The notes: generated by a model from the letters alone, not told the origin. Counted from the stretch's first letter, positions 45,352-54,673 are shown. The stretch is DNA of 64,000 bases from Emticicia sp. 21SJ11W-3 (GCF_024138715.1 NZ_CP092074.1:620001-684000); one strand, 5' to 3'. Numbers and translations: made by a program.

Positions 45352-45481
45352 ATTTGAGTAGTACAGCTTTTAAGTTTTAATAACAAATGTAAAGATATTA
45401 GCTTAAATTAATAACCAGCTTAAGATAATATCTTTATCCTGTAATTGGCAGCAAAATTTTGCATCGTAATTGCAATTAATC

Positions 45482-46594
45482 TTATTTAGCTTTAGACCTT
45501 TTGCTGCCACTTTTAAGATTAAAGGCAATTTTGCTAACGGGTGGCTGGTCGTCGCCAATCAGAAAACCAAAAGGCTTCAGGTCATCTATTCTGTCAAAAA
45601 TTACTTTTAGTATCGCCGTAAGCGGTATAGAAAGAAACATGCCTGCAATACCCCATAGGGCTCCGCCAATGAGCACCACTATTATAGAAATAAGCGCGTT
45701 TACCTTTACCTTGCTTGCTACTATTTTAGGTACTATCAGGTTATTGTCAATAAACTGCACGGTTGAAAAAAGGATAATTACCCATAGAACATAAGTAGGC
45801 TCTTTGTTGGTAAGCGCCACAGTAATCGGGAAAACCATCGCTATCAGGTTACCGATATAAGGTATCAGGTTAAGTATGGCAGCAATAATACCTATCAGAA
45901 TAGCATATTCAATGCCCAGCAACAAAAGACCAACCGAGAAAAGCGCCGATACAATAACGGCTTCAATCAGCAAGCCCATCAGGTAGCTTTGAATAAGGGC
46001 TTTTGTTTCAACCAGAACTTCTTCTACGATATGTTTTTTAGCATTATGAAACAGCATCGATATAAACTCAAGCAGCAGCGATTTATAGAATAGTATCAGA
46101 AATATATAAACCGGTAGCAGCACAAACAACGCAAAAATATTGCTCATGGCCCCTAGGGTTTTGGTAACTACCACGGTGCCATTCTTCATGCCTTCGGTTT
46201 TTATATTGGTTAGCATTTCCTGCAATCTGGATTTACTGAGGCCAAAGGTTTGGGTTACCCAGTTAACAGCTTCTACCGACAGCGCATCAAATTTTTGCTT
46301 GAACTGCGGGAAAGTTTCGCTGAACATAACCAGTTGCGAGCCAATAAAAAACAGTACTGCGGCTAAGAGAATAAATCCCGCAAAAATAGCCAGGCTGATT
46401 GCCAGAATCCGGTTCAATTTTTTACTGCATAAATAATTAACGGCAGGGTTAAGCAGTATGGCAATAACCACGGCCAGAATAAATGGTATAATGATGTTCT
46501 GGCCAACGTAAAGAATATAAAAAAAAGCCACAAGCCCCATCACAATTTGCGCAAGTTTCAGGTAAACAGGTAATTTTATAGAATTCAGGTCCAT
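45482..46594 (-). CDS. AI-2E/PerM-family transporter
   Basis: 370 residues, about eight membrane segments. The first pair is near residues 10-45 and the last group is at 220-340 with ILNLIPYIGNLIAMVFPI and ALWGIAGMFLSIPLTAILKV, the family signature. Members move AI-2, sodium/proton or unknown substrates, so no substrate is claimed. Short Lys/Arg-rich C-terminus. Confidence 0.88.
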   Translation of the reverse strand: MDLNSIKLPVYLKLAQIVMGLVAFFYILYVGQNIIIPFILAVVIAILLNPAVNYLCSKKLNRILAISLAIFAGFILLAAVLFFIGSQLVMFSETFPQFKQKFDALSVEAVNWVTQTFGLSKSRLQEMLTNIKTEGMKNGTVVVTKTLGAMSNIFALFVLLPVYIFLILFYKSLLLEFISMLFHNAKKHIVEEVLVETKALIQSYLMGLLIEAVIVSALFSVGLLLLGIEYAILIGIIAAILNLIPYIGNLIAMVFPITVALTNKEPTYVLWVIILFSTVQFIDNNLIVPKIVASKVKVNALISIIVVLIGGALWGIAGMFLSIPLTAILKVIFDRIDDLKPFGFLIGDDQPPVSKIAFNLKSGSKRSKAK

Positions 46595-46716
46595 GGTTTT
46601 GTTTGATTAAGTTTCTGACTGATATGTCTACCGGTTACTTCAAAAAAATTGTCCAGTTTAATAAGGTAGTATAACGCACACAAATATGGTTGTTTATGTG
46701 GATTAGTACGTATAGC

Positions 46717-46740
46717 CTATGTGGAATTAATTCTACATAG
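46717..46740. repeat. 24-bp near-perfect palindrome upstream of the DUF5690 gene
   Basis: CTATGTGGAATTAATTC followed by TACATAG reads the same on both strands except for one mismatched pair. It lies 68-91 bp before the ATG at 46808 and could be the operator of a dimeric regulator. Confidence 0.55.
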
Positions 46741-46807
46741 AGTTTATTTAATATTTGCGTAACGATGAGTTTATATTGGATATCGAACTTACAGGTTCAA
46801 TTAAGTA

Positions 46808-48112
46808 ATGAAACCTGTGAAGAAAATCCTGGAAAAATCTGAGGTATTATTAATAATCTGGTGCATTATTGCTGCTTTTGGTACGTATTTCTGTATGTAT
46901 GCATTCCGGAAGCCATTTACAACCGGGCTTTATGAAAACTATCAGTTATGGGGCTTAGGCTATAAGAGTATCCTGATTATTGCTCAGGTTTTTGGCTATA
47001 TGCTGTCTAAAATAATAGGTATTAAAGTAATAGCCGAGCTAAAATCAAAAAGCCGTATATGGCTTATTATTGGCCTGATAGCCTTTGCCGAGCTTGCACT
47101 GCTGGCTTTTGGGTTTGTGCCTTTTCCTTACAATTTTATATTTCTATTCATGAATGGGTTACCTCTGGGCATGGTATGGGGTGTGATTTTCAGCTATCTG
47201 GAGGGTCGTAAACTAACGGAATTTCTTGCCTTAGGGTTAAGCCTGAATCTGGTAATGACCTCTGGCGTGTTAAAGACCATTTACCTGTACCTGCAGGAAA
47301 CTTTTCATTTTCAGGAGTTTCATCTGCCTTTTATAATCGGGCTTATCTTTCTGCCGTTTTTTCTGTTTTTTGTCTGGATGCTGGCTCAGATACCCCCGCC
47401 TAATGCAGAAGACCTGAAACTGCGTAACAAGCGCGTGGCCATGACAGCAGACGATAAAAACAAAATTGTGAGGGAGTTTGGTATCGGGCTGTTCTGCTTT
47501 GTTGGTATGTACTTGCTGATGGCAACCATGAGAGATTTCAGAGATAATTTTGCAGTAGAAATATGGCGCGAGATTGAGCCTGGGTTTAGTAAGGTAATAT
47601 TTTCAGAGATTGAAACCACTATTGGCCTGGTTGTGGTGGGTCTGATAGCGTTGATAGCGTTTATACGAAATAATTTTTATTCGTACCTGACCTTTACGCT
47701 GATGATGCTGCTGGCTGTAATGGCCTGTGGGGGTAGCACATGGGCGTTTCAGCAACAGTTGATTTCAGCAAAATTGTGGATGCTGAGCCTGGGCATTGGT
47801 TTGTTTTTACCTTATCTTTTAATACAGACCGTTGTTTTTGAGCGGCTGATAGCCCTTTTTAAAGCAAAAGGAAATGTTGGCTTTCTGGTGTATATCTGCG
47901 ACGCCATCGGGTATCTGGGCAGCGTTTGTCTTTTGCTTTACCGTGAGTTTTTTCTGCGTCAGATTTCGTTTGTCAACGTGCTTATAACGTTCAGTTATAT
48001 TATTTCGGTAGTGTCGTTTGTTTTGCTGATTATACAGCTCATTTACTTTACAAACAAACATTTAAACGGCCGTGTGTGGTGGAAACTGTCTCCCGAATCT
48101 GAAATGGTGTAG
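46808..48112 (+). CDS. DUF5690 family polytopic membrane protein
   Basis: 434 residues with 12 or so membrane segments, major-facilitator-like in layout. Family phrases include FGTYFCMYAFRKPFTTGLY near the N-terminus, MNGLPLGMVWGVIFSYLEGR, and MYLLMATMRDFRDNFAVEIW. It sits close to the phosphonatase-like and FAD-oxidoreductase genes (convergent). A transport role, perhaps for an organophosphorus compound, is inferred from context. Confidence 0.75.
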   Translation: MKPVKKILEKSEVLLIIWCIIAAFGTYFCMYAFRKPFTTGLYENYQLWGLGYKSILIIAQVFGYMLSKIIGIKVIAELKSKSRIWLIIGLIAFAELALLAFGFVPFPYNFIFLFMNGLPLGMVWGVIFSYLEGRKLTEFLALGLSLNLVMTSGVLKTIYLYLQETFHFQEFHLPFIIGLIFLPFFLFFVWMLAQIPPPNAEDLKLRNKRVAMTADDKNKIVREFGIGLFCFVGMYLLMATMRDFRDNFAVEIWREIEPGFSKVIFSEIETTIGLVVVGLIALIAFIRNNFYSYLTFTLMMLLAVMACGGSTWAFQQQLISAKLWMLSLGIGLFLPYLLIQTVVFERLIALFKAKGNVGFLVYICDAIGYLGSVCLLLYREFFLRQISFVNVLITFSYIISVVSFVLLIIQLIYFTNKHLNGRVWWKLSPESEMV

Positions 48113-48121
48113 CTGGCAGGC

Positions 48122-48163
48122 ATAAAAAAAGGTATTTTCTGCTTGCAAAAAATACCTTTTTTA
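48122..48163. terminator. Bidirectional terminator
   Basis: A14-bp stem, AAAAAAGGTATTTT with AAAATACCTTTTTT, between the convergent DUF5690 and DUF4494 genes, with T-runs on both strands. Confidence 0.85.
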
Positions 48164-48173
48164 TGAGGGCTTA

Positions 48174-48656
48174 TTAGTTGGCCGATAGCTCAGATAGAGG
48201 CTTGAAATTACCGTTTTTCAGTTTTTCGTCTACTTCGTCATAGGGTAGTACTTCCAGAATATTGGTAAGGTTGATGTCGGTAATCTGGTAATCTTCTACT
48301 GTTCCCAGTCTTTCAGCAATCAGGTTATAGGCTTCAGACGGGTTCTGGGCGTTAATCAGCATATTAAACGGCGTGCGTTTTTCTTTTTGTGTTTTTTCGT
48401 CGAAACTCATGAAGTTTACCTTTACTTTATACCAGGTTTCGGCGCCGTCTTCTACAAAAAAAACCTCATGGAATTTCCGGCGGGCCAGGCCTGACAAGTG
48501 AAACTCTGGCACGTTAGCAGCCACGGCTGAGTAGATTCTGGCTTCGGCATCGGTATAAGACACGGCATCTACTAAATATACTTCGGTCACTTTCACTGTT
48601 TTGTCTTTTTCGTCTACAATCTGATAGCGAATCTTTCCTTGATACCAAGCTGACAT
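48174..48656 (-). CDS. DUF4494 family protein
   Basis: 160 residues, no signal peptide. MSAWYQGKIRYQ and YLVDAVSYTDAEARIY are typical of DUF4494, a small cytoplasmic family widespread in Bacteroidota. Function unknown. About 200 bp after the FAD oxidoreductase gene with a hairpin between, so probably a separate transcript. Confidence 0.85.
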   Translation of the reverse strand: MSAWYQGKIRYQIVDEKDKTVKVTEVYLVDAVSYTDAEARIYSAVAANVPEFHLSGLARRKFHEVFFVEDGAETWYKVKVNFMSFDEKTQKEKRTPFNMLINAQNPSEAYNLIAERLGTVEDYQITDINLTNILEVLPYDEVDEKLKNGNFKPLSELSAN

Positions 48657-48826
48657 ATTCTAAATGGATTATTAATGAATGGAAAACTTTTGTGCTGCAA
48701 AATTACAGAGGCTATTGAAAAGACCTGTACAAATCTGATAATAAAATTATAGTACAGAGCAGGCAGGTGGGCTTTATAAGCAAGAAGAAAGAAACACTAC
48801 TGAAAAAGGGCGGTAAGAGCTTAGAA

Positions 48827-48850
48827 CGTGGCATGAACGGGCATGCCACG
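48827..48850 (-). terminator. Hairpin after the FAD oxidoreductase gene
   Basis: CGTGGCATG pairs perfectly with CATGCCACG (6-nt loop). The following minus-strand sequence lacks a strong T-run, so it is a weak terminator or an RNA-stabilising hairpin. Confidence 0.5.
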
Positions 48851-48855
48851 CCGGA

Positions 48856-49998
48856 TTATAGAAGCGACGCAATCATGTTTTCGGCGTAGCCGGCACTGGT
48901 TGTCATACCTTTACCGCCAATGCCGGTGCGGATATGAATATTGGGGCTTACGTCAAACTCAAAAATATCGTTAGGGTGCTGGGCGTAAAATCCAGCCCAG
49001 GCACGTGCAATTTTACGTACCGGGAAACTCATTATACGCTCGGCTTCTTTTAGCATCAGTTCGTTGATATGGTTTTGGGTATCAAAACCTAGTTCATCGG
49101 TACGGCCAACAGGGGCGTATTCGTGTGAGTCGCCAATGATAACAGAACCGTCAATGGCCTGCTTGAACAGAATATGGATACCCCACTTTTTTAGTTCTGA
49201 GTAATGTTCAGGAGTAGTGATGTTTTTGAATGAAGGGCATTGCTCAAACGACTCATAACGGCGGATAGAGAGCCCGGTAAGTATGTTGCCCTTAATGCTT
49301 ACGTTGGTCAAAGGCACGGTCTGCAGCATTTGCAGTTTGCTCACAACCATGCCGCTTTGTGCGTATATTTCAGGAAAAAGCAGGTTGAATACATAACCGC
49401 TGCAAATAATGGCTTTGTCTGCCGAGTAAAGCTGTGAGCCTGCGGCAGTAACCACCACCTTGCCTGAAACATCGGTACAGTTGATAACACCGGTGTTGTT
49501 AAGGTACGTAACGCCCAGTTGTTCTTGCAGGTATTGTATAATTCTGTAAATAAGCAGGTTCGGCTCAACACTTACTTCGTTAGGGTAATAGATGGCCCCT
49601 CGCACGTAGTCCTGTTTCAGTTCCGGGTATAAATCAAGGCATTGTCTTTTCGACAGCAAAGAGCATTCATAACCCTGGCGCTGATGAATATCAAATAGTT
49701 CATTGGCCAGCTGCCATTCAGTGTCGTCAGAGGCAATGTAAATGGTGCCGTTTTTTCTGACAGATATATCAAACTGTTGTTGTATGTCTTTGTAGATTTC
49801 AAGGCTTCTGCGGCCATAATTGAACCATTTTCCGGCCGAACCTGATGGTACGGCTTGTCCGAAATTACGAACCGTAGCGCTAACCGGAAAATTATCTTTT
49901 TCAATAATCAGTACTTTTTTGCCTTTTTTAGCTGCATGGTAAGCATGAAAAGCCCCCATAATACCGCTACCTACTACTATTAAGTCAAAATTTTTCAT
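48856..49998 (-). CDS. TIGR03364-type FAD-dependent oxidoreductase
   Basis: 380 residues of the D-amino-acid-oxidase/glycine-oxidase fold. FAD-binding GSGIMGAFHAYHAAKKGKKV at residues 9-28, then FPVSATVRNFGQAVPSG and C-terminal IRTGIGGKGMTTSAGYAE. This subfamily is known from phosphonate gene clusters and is proposed to oxidise 2-aminoethylphosphonate or its N-methyl form. The gene begins directly after the TAA of the phosphonatase-like gene (TAAATG), so the two are certainly one operon. Its product could feed phosphonoacetaldehyde to that hydrolase (inference). Confidence 0.82.
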   Translation of the reverse strand: MKNFDLIVVGSGIMGAFHAYHAAKKGKKVLIIEKDNFPVSATVRNFGQAVPSGSAGKWFNYGRRSLEIYKDIQQQFDISVRKNGTIYIASDDTEWQLANELFDIHQRQGYECSLLSKRQCLDLYPELKQDYVRGAIYYPNEVSVEPNLLIYRIIQYLQEQLGVTYLNNTGVINCTDVSGKVVVTAAGSQLYSADKAIICSGYVFNLLFPEIYAQSGMVVSKLQMLQTVPLTNVSIKGNILTGLSIRRYESFEQCPSFKNITTPEHYSELKKWGIHILFKQAIDGSVIIGDSHEYAPVGRTDELGFDTQNHINELMLKEAERIMSFPVRKIARAWAGFYAQHPNDIFEFDVSPNIHIRTGIGGKGMTTSAGYAENMIASLL

Positions 49999-50739
49999 TT
50001 ATGCTTCGTTAAGAACGCCCAGGTTGATGATTGTGTCTTTCAGGTCTTTCAGAGAGTCCAGAAGACCATCATTGCGTATAATACTCAGCTGCTGGCGCGT
50101 GTGGGTACCATTAACCACACCTAAAGACAGGCGGCATCCGGCTCTAACGCCTGACTTGAGGTCAGAAGGGGTATCGCCAATGTTAATTACTTCGTAGGAG
50201 TCTGTTACGCCCATTAACTTCATGGCTTTTTGTATCATGTATGGCTCTGGCCGGCCTTTAGGCACCTCATCGCTGGCGATAGATACATCAATAACAGACC
50301 TGCCAGACGTATTCACATAGTTAAACTCCAGTCCGTCCAGCCAGCCCAGTTTACCCAGTATGATATTGGTTACAACCCGGTAAAAGCCGGTGGTAAGCGC
50401 TATTTTAATATTATTCTTACGTAGGAAATCAAATAGTTCCAGACATCCCTCTGTCGGAAGCACCTCATGTGTACGATAGTGTTCTTCCAGAATCAGCCTG
50501 AAATAGTCATAAGAATAGATAACGTTTTCTTGATATTCGGGGTGGTCTTTGCCTGTTTTTTCTTCCCATAACATTTTGAAAACCTCAATCTTTGAATAAC
50601 CCTGCAAGGCCAGGATTCTTTCAGCGGTAACGTTTAGACCAACGTACTCACAGGCTCTGGCAAAGCAGGTTTCTACTTCTTTTTTGTCCTGAACGGTAGT
50701 ACCGGCCATATCAAAAACGACTAATCTGATTGGATACAT
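49999..50739 (-). CDS. Phosphonatase-like HAD hydrolase (PhnX-like)
   Basis: 246 residues. HAD nucleophile D10 in VFDMAGTTV, with Ala at position 12 as in PhnX and not the usual second Asp. A lysine, K50 (LQGYSKIEVFK), sits where PhnX has its Schiff-base lysine in the cap. Then TTGFYR, and VINIGDTPSDLKSG for the magnesium site. It resembles TIGR03351 phosphonatase-like hydrolases, which should cleave the C-P bond of phosphonoacetaldehyde or a relative. First gene of the operon with the FAD oxidase; a PhoB-box-like array lies before it. Confidence 0.85.
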   Translation of the reverse strand: MYPIRLVVFDMAGTTVQDKKEVETCFARACEYVGLNVTAERILALQGYSKIEVFKMLWEEKTGKDHPEYQENVIYSYDYFRLILEEHYRTHEVLPTEGCLELFDFLRKNNIKIALTTGFYRVVTNIILGKLGWLDGLEFNYVNTSGRSVIDVSIASDEVPKGRPEPYMIQKAMKLMGVTDSYEVINIGDTPSDLKSGVRAGCRLSLGVVNGTHTRQQLSIIRNDGLLDSLKDLKDTIINLGVLNEA

Positions 50740-50755
50740 AAGGTAATGTTTTTGA

Positions 50756-50803
50756 CAAAAATAAATGACTTGTTTCGATTAAACATATTATGTTTTTGTT
50801 AAG
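50756..50803 (-). promoter_or_regulatory. PhoB-box-like heptamers and -7 element before the phosphonatase-like gene
   Basis: On the minus strand CTTAACA (50803-50797), 4 bp, then CATAATA (50792-50786); two degenerate units in phase (TAATCGA, AGTCATT) follow. The -7 element TATTTTTG is at 50763-50756. The two good heptamers are identical to those at 38649/38638 and 58181/58203, but here the distance to the -7 element is 22 bp. Confidence 0.6.
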
Positions 50804-51188
50804 CCACAGAGGCACAAAACCAGCCTCCTGATACCTGGTTTTATCTGCTTAACAAGCTGATACGTCTTCGAAGTTGTACTTTTTGTAAAAGGGTTTTCAT
50901 CAGCTTATACTTATTGATATGCTTTTTTGTGGAAAAACTTCCCCGAAATTACACATTAGTCTGGCATATCTGGTGCAGTTTACTGTGCAATATTCATTTT
51001 TTTGTTTGTGTTTAAGTGTCTTGTATTCAGTGTTTTATGGCTTGTTTTGATGCTCAGGCCAAGTAGGACGGCTTATGCCCGGCTTACATTTTTTATTGGT
51101 AGTCTGCAAATAGTCAGGCGGCAGAACATTAAATATTAAGCCTTTCTGAATAACCATTGTCAAAAAAATACTACTAAATTAAAAGCTT
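50804..51188. other. Intergenic, 385 bp, divergent region
   Basis: No gene seen. An 8-bp hairpin AAAACCAG/CTGGTTTT lies at 50816-50842 just beyond the PhoB-box-like array. The promoter of the glycine-zipper lipoprotein gene should lie near 51150 but shows no good consensus. Confidence 0.45.
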
Positions 51189-51683
51189 ATGAAAAATGTA
51201 TTGTTGGGCATCTCACTTGTATGGTTTACAATGAGTTGTAATAATAAGGCAAACACAGAAAAAGAAATACAAGCCGCAAGACAGGCAGCCATTGATTCGG
51301 TGAACCAGGTGGTAGAACTTGAGCGCGTAAAACAAGCTACCATAGACTCGATGAATGTGGTGAAAGAAGAAGAGGAGCGTAAACTGGAAGCCCAAAAGGC
51401 AACCAGAGCAAAAAGCGGGTCATCGTATAAATATGCTTCTAATGGCAGCAGCGGGTCGTCTGCCGATTACGTTCCGGTTTCTCAGACCTCTAACAAAAAG
51501 AGAATGAGTAATGCGGCCAAAGGTGCTTTGATTGGCGCCGGTGTAGGTGCATTAACGGGTGTGGCTATTGCAAAAGATAAAAAAGGCAAAGGGGCGCTGA
51601 TAGGCGCCGGTGTAGGCGCGGGTGCCGGAGCCATTACTGGTGTTATAGTAGATAAACAGCAACAGAAGAAGCAACAGCAATAA
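51189..51683 (+). CDS. Glycine-zipper lipoprotein
   Basis: 164 residues, lipoprotein signal ending TMSC (Cys17). A charged helical part (~20-75) and a Ser/Gly-rich linker are followed by two glycine-zipper repeats, GALIGAGVGALTGVAIAKDK and GALIGAGVGAGAGAITGVIV. The C-terminus is Gln/Lys-rich. Glycine zippers pack helices in membranes. YMGG-type or OmpA-helper roles are possible. Monocistronic. Confidence 0.8.
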   Translation: MKNVLLGISLVWFTMSCNNKANTEKEIQAARQAAIDSVNQVVELERVKQATIDSMNVVKEEEERKLEAQKATRAKSGSSYKYASNGSSGSSADYVPVSQTSNKKRMSNAAKGALIGAGVGALTGVAIAKDKKGKGALIGAGVGAGAGAITGVIVDKQQQKKQQQ

Positions 51684-51706
51684 GGTTTTTTTTGATTGAA
51701 ACGCAG

Positions 51707-51745
51707 CCCCGGTAAATGGATACCCTTCATTTACCGGGGTTTTTT
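51707..51745 (+). terminator. Terminator of the glycine-zipper gene
   Basis: CCCCGGTAAATG pairs perfectly with CATTTACCGGGG (12 bp) and is followed by TTTTTT. Confidence 0.92.
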
Positions 51746-51813
51746 GTGGTAATGGCCCGTCATTTCTACCGCGGGCAGTGAGAGTTTACAGTAATTTAAT
51801 TTTTGCCGATTTT

Positions 51814-51870
51814 ATTAATAATATCTTCACAATCTCTTAGCCATTAGTTTTTTCTTGCTATCGACTTTTG
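51814..51870 (+). promoter_or_regulatory. Weaker PhoB-box-like heptamers and -7 element before the phytase operon
   Basis: ATTAATA (51814), CTTCACA (51825) and CTTAGCC (51836) keep the 11-bp period. The -7-like GACTTTTG is at 51863-51870. The distance from the last heptamer is 20 bp, i.e. 9 plus one 11-bp unit, so a degenerate fourth unit would sit in the normal place. Confidence 0.45.
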
Positions 51871-51906
51871 CATTTTTATTACCATAGTAATTAATAATGC
51901 TGCCTG

Positions 51907-54645
51907 ATGGCCAGAATTTTTATCCTTGTTTTTCTTTTAACTGCATTTAAGGTATCTGCTTTCACACTTAAGGGTGTAATTACAGACAAAGCCACCGGCG
52001 AACCATTAATTGGCGCTTCCGTAAGGTTACAGAACCAGCCTTTTTATGCCATTTCGGGCCTGGATGGGTCTTATATGCTTAAAAATGTGCCGGCCGGCGA
52101 ATATCAGCTACAGGTTACCTATGTGTCGTATCAGCCGGTAACATTAAAAGTTAAGCTTTTGCAGGCAGATATGGTTGTTAACATTACCTTGGAAGACGAC
52201 AGCCAGCGTACGCTCAATGAGGTGGTGGTGGTAGGCACTGCTGATAAATCAACTGAGTTAATGGCCCGGCAGTTGGAGAGAAACGCCAGTCAGCTAATGA
52301 ACATTGTGTCAGGGAAAGCCATTGAAATATCGCCTGACCTGACAGTGGCCAATCTGATTCAGCGGGTGTCGGGTGTTTCTATTGAGAGAAACAGCAACGG
52401 TGATGGCCAGTATGCGATTCTGCGAGGAATGGATAAGCGTTATAATTATACACTTGTAAATGGAGTTAAGATTCCGAGCCCTGATAATAAGTACCGGTAT
52501 GTGCCACTGGATATTTTTCCGTCAGAATTACTGGGGCGGCTTGAAGTAACCAAAACCCTGACACCTGACCTGGAAGGTGATGCGGTGGGAGGTGTGGTGA
52601 ACATGGTTATGAAAGACGCACCTAACAACCGCGAAATAAAGTTAAATCTGGCAACGGGTTATAACGAGCTTTTTTTGAACAGAGACTTTATGAGTTATTC
52701 ATTAAAGGATATCAATTTTAAGTCTCCTTACGAACAATTCGGGAAAGACTATTCTGCCACAGTAGCTAATTTTCCTAAAACCACTATTCAATATCGGTCT
52801 GCAAAACCTTTGCCCAATATTGTCGGGGGTTTTTCTTTTGGTAACCGTTTTCTGAATAACAAACTGGGTGCAGTGGTTGCAGGTAGTTTCCAGAATACCT
52901 ACAGAGGCAGTAACAGCCTTTTTTACTCATCAACCGTTTATGACACCGAGCTGTCTTCCCGCCTCACAAGCCTTGCTGAACGAAAATACGCTGAACAGCA
53001 GGGGCGGTACGGGCTACATGCAAAGCTGGATTATAAACCCAACACCCGACATAAATTTCAATGGTATAATGCTTATCTGTATTTGTCTAATCAGCAGGTC
53101 AGAGATACCAAAAACACCGAATATTCATCAGGCGGATACGACCCTGACCAAGGCAATGCAGGGCTTTCTTACAGCACGCGGTCTCGCCTGACAGTACAGC
53201 AGATTTTTAACAGCACTTTGCAGGGTAGCCATGAGCTGCTCAGAAAACTGAACCTCAACTGGTCGGCGGTATATTCCTTAGCTACCAATAAGGTGCCTGA
53301 TAACACCAGCATTGAGCTTTTAGGCAAACGCGAGAACTTTGCCGAGACACGTACGTATCCTCAGCAATATACCAGAAGATGGGAGCATAACGCAGATTAT
53401 GATTTGGCCGGATACTTGAATCTGGTTTATAAAATGAGCAATGCGGATATTTCAGCCGGAGGTTTATACAGAAATAAAAGCCGCAATAATTTCTACAATA
53501 ACTATGTGTTTAAGCCTTCAAATCCTTTTGCACTTTATGGAAAAGATTATCAGGAATATGCAGACATCGCATGGAATTTGGAGAATCCTCGTGGTTCGGT
53601 AGCTAATGCACTTTCGTACAGGGCATCAGAGCAAATTGTGGCAGAATATGTAATGGCCAAATGGCAGCTTACCCGTTTGCAGCTGATTGGCGGGCTACGG
53701 GTAGAACATACCAATCAGGGCTATGATATGCGGTTTCCGTTAGGGGAGCTTCGACCCAAGGGAGAACAGATTTATACAGATGTACTGCCGAGTCTGAATC
53801 TGAAATATGAGTTAAAAAGCAAACAGTTTGTCAGGGGCTCTTACTTCAGGTCAATCAATCGCCCCGGGTTTTTTGAACTTGTGCCGGGTAAGGTAGTCAA
53901 TGAAGAGTTTCAGGAAAGAGGGAACCCGGATTTAAAAAGAGCCGTTGCTGATAATTTTGACCTGCGCTATGAGGTTTTTCCGACGCAGGCAGACCAGGCT
54001 ATGCTGGGTTTGTTTTACAAGTATATTAAAGACCCCATTGAATATGCGCTCAGTGTAGACGCTACCCGTGGGCAAGACGTGTTCTATTCGCCGGGTAATT
54101 ATGGTAATGCCACCAACTATGGATTTGAACTTGACCTCATCAAATACTTCAGGAAATTTGGCATAAAGGCCAATTATACCTACACCCATTCTTCAATAAC
54201 TACCCAGAAGATTATCAGAGAAAGAGACCAGAATGGCAACTTACGCTCGAAAAATATAGCGCAAACACGCCCTTTATACGGGCAGGCTGCCAATGTGGGT
54301 AATATTTCATTACTCTTCAAAGACACTAAAGCAGGTTGGGATGCCCAACTGGCGGCCTCTTACACCGGCGACCGCATCAATACGGTATCTCAGTTTCTGA
54401 ACAACGACTTATGGCAGGGTGCATTTGTGCAGATGGATGCCTCGGTCGAAAAAGCAATCGGCTCAGGTTGGGTTATTTATGTAAAGGCAAATAACCTGCT
54501 TGATACCCCCATGCGTGTGTTTATAAAGAATACCAATCCGCAGAACGCCAATATTTATCAGGATATAAACAGCAAGAATAAAACCCTGATACGGGAAGAT
54601 TATTACCAGCGAAACTACCTGATAGGCTTAAGATTTAAAATGTAA
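51907..54645 (+). CDS. TonB-dependent receptor B
   Basis: 912 residues. Signal peptide (ILVFLLTAFKVSAF), regulatory domain (~20-105: LKGVITDKATGEPLIGASVRL), plug (RVSGVSIERNSNGDGQYAILRG, then MDKRYNYTLVNGVKIPSPD), barrel ending LIGLRFKM. Closely parallel to receptor A in length and domain order. It heads an operon with a beta-helix lipoprotein and a phytase, so an inositol phosphate or its breakdown product is a reasonable ligand (inference). Confidence 0.9.
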   Translation: MARIFILVFLLTAFKVSAFTLKGVITDKATGEPLIGASVRLQNQPFYAISGLDGSYMLKNVPAGEYQLQVTYVSYQPVTLKVKLLQADMVVNITLEDDSQRTLNEVVVVGTADKSTELMARQLERNASQLMNIVSGKAIEISPDLTVANLIQRVSGVSIERNSNGDGQYAILRGMDKRYNYTLVNGVKIPSPDNKYRYVPLDIFPSELLGRLEVTKTLTPDLEGDAVGGVVNMVMKDAPNNREIKLNLATGYNELFLNRDFMSYSLKDINFKSPYEQFGKDYSATVANFPKTTIQYRSAKPLPNIVGGFSFGNRFLNNKLGAVVAGSFQNTYRGSNSLFYSSTVYDTELSSRLTSLAERKYAEQQGRYGLHAKLDYKPNTRHKFQWYNAYLYLSNQQVRDTKNTEYSSGGYDPDQGNAGLSYSTRSRLTVQQIFNSTLQGSHELLRKLNLNWSAVYSLATNKVPDNTSIELLGKRENFAETRTYPQQYTRRWEHNADYDLAGYLNLVYKMSNADISAGGLYRNKSRNNFYNNYVFKPSNPFALYGKDYQEYADIAWNLENPRGSVANALSYRASEQIVAEYVMAKWQLTRLQLIGGLRVEHTNQGYDMRFPLGELRPKGEQIYTDVLPSLNLKYELKSKQFVRGSYFRSINRPGFFELVPGKVVNEEFQERGNPDLKRAVADNFDLRYEVFPTQADQAMLGLFYKYIKDPIEYALSVDATRGQDVFYSPGNYGNATNYGFELDLIKYFRKFGIKANYTYTHSSITTQKIIRERDQNGNLRSKNIAQTRPLYGQAANVGNISLLFKDTKAGWDAQLAASYTGDRINTVSQFLNNDLWQGAFVQMDASVEKAIGSGWVIYVKANNLLDTPMRVFIKNTNPQNANIYQDINSKNKTLIREDYYQRNYLIGLRFKM

Positions 54646-54673
54646 TTATCTTTCAATGCAAATTCCAACGAAA

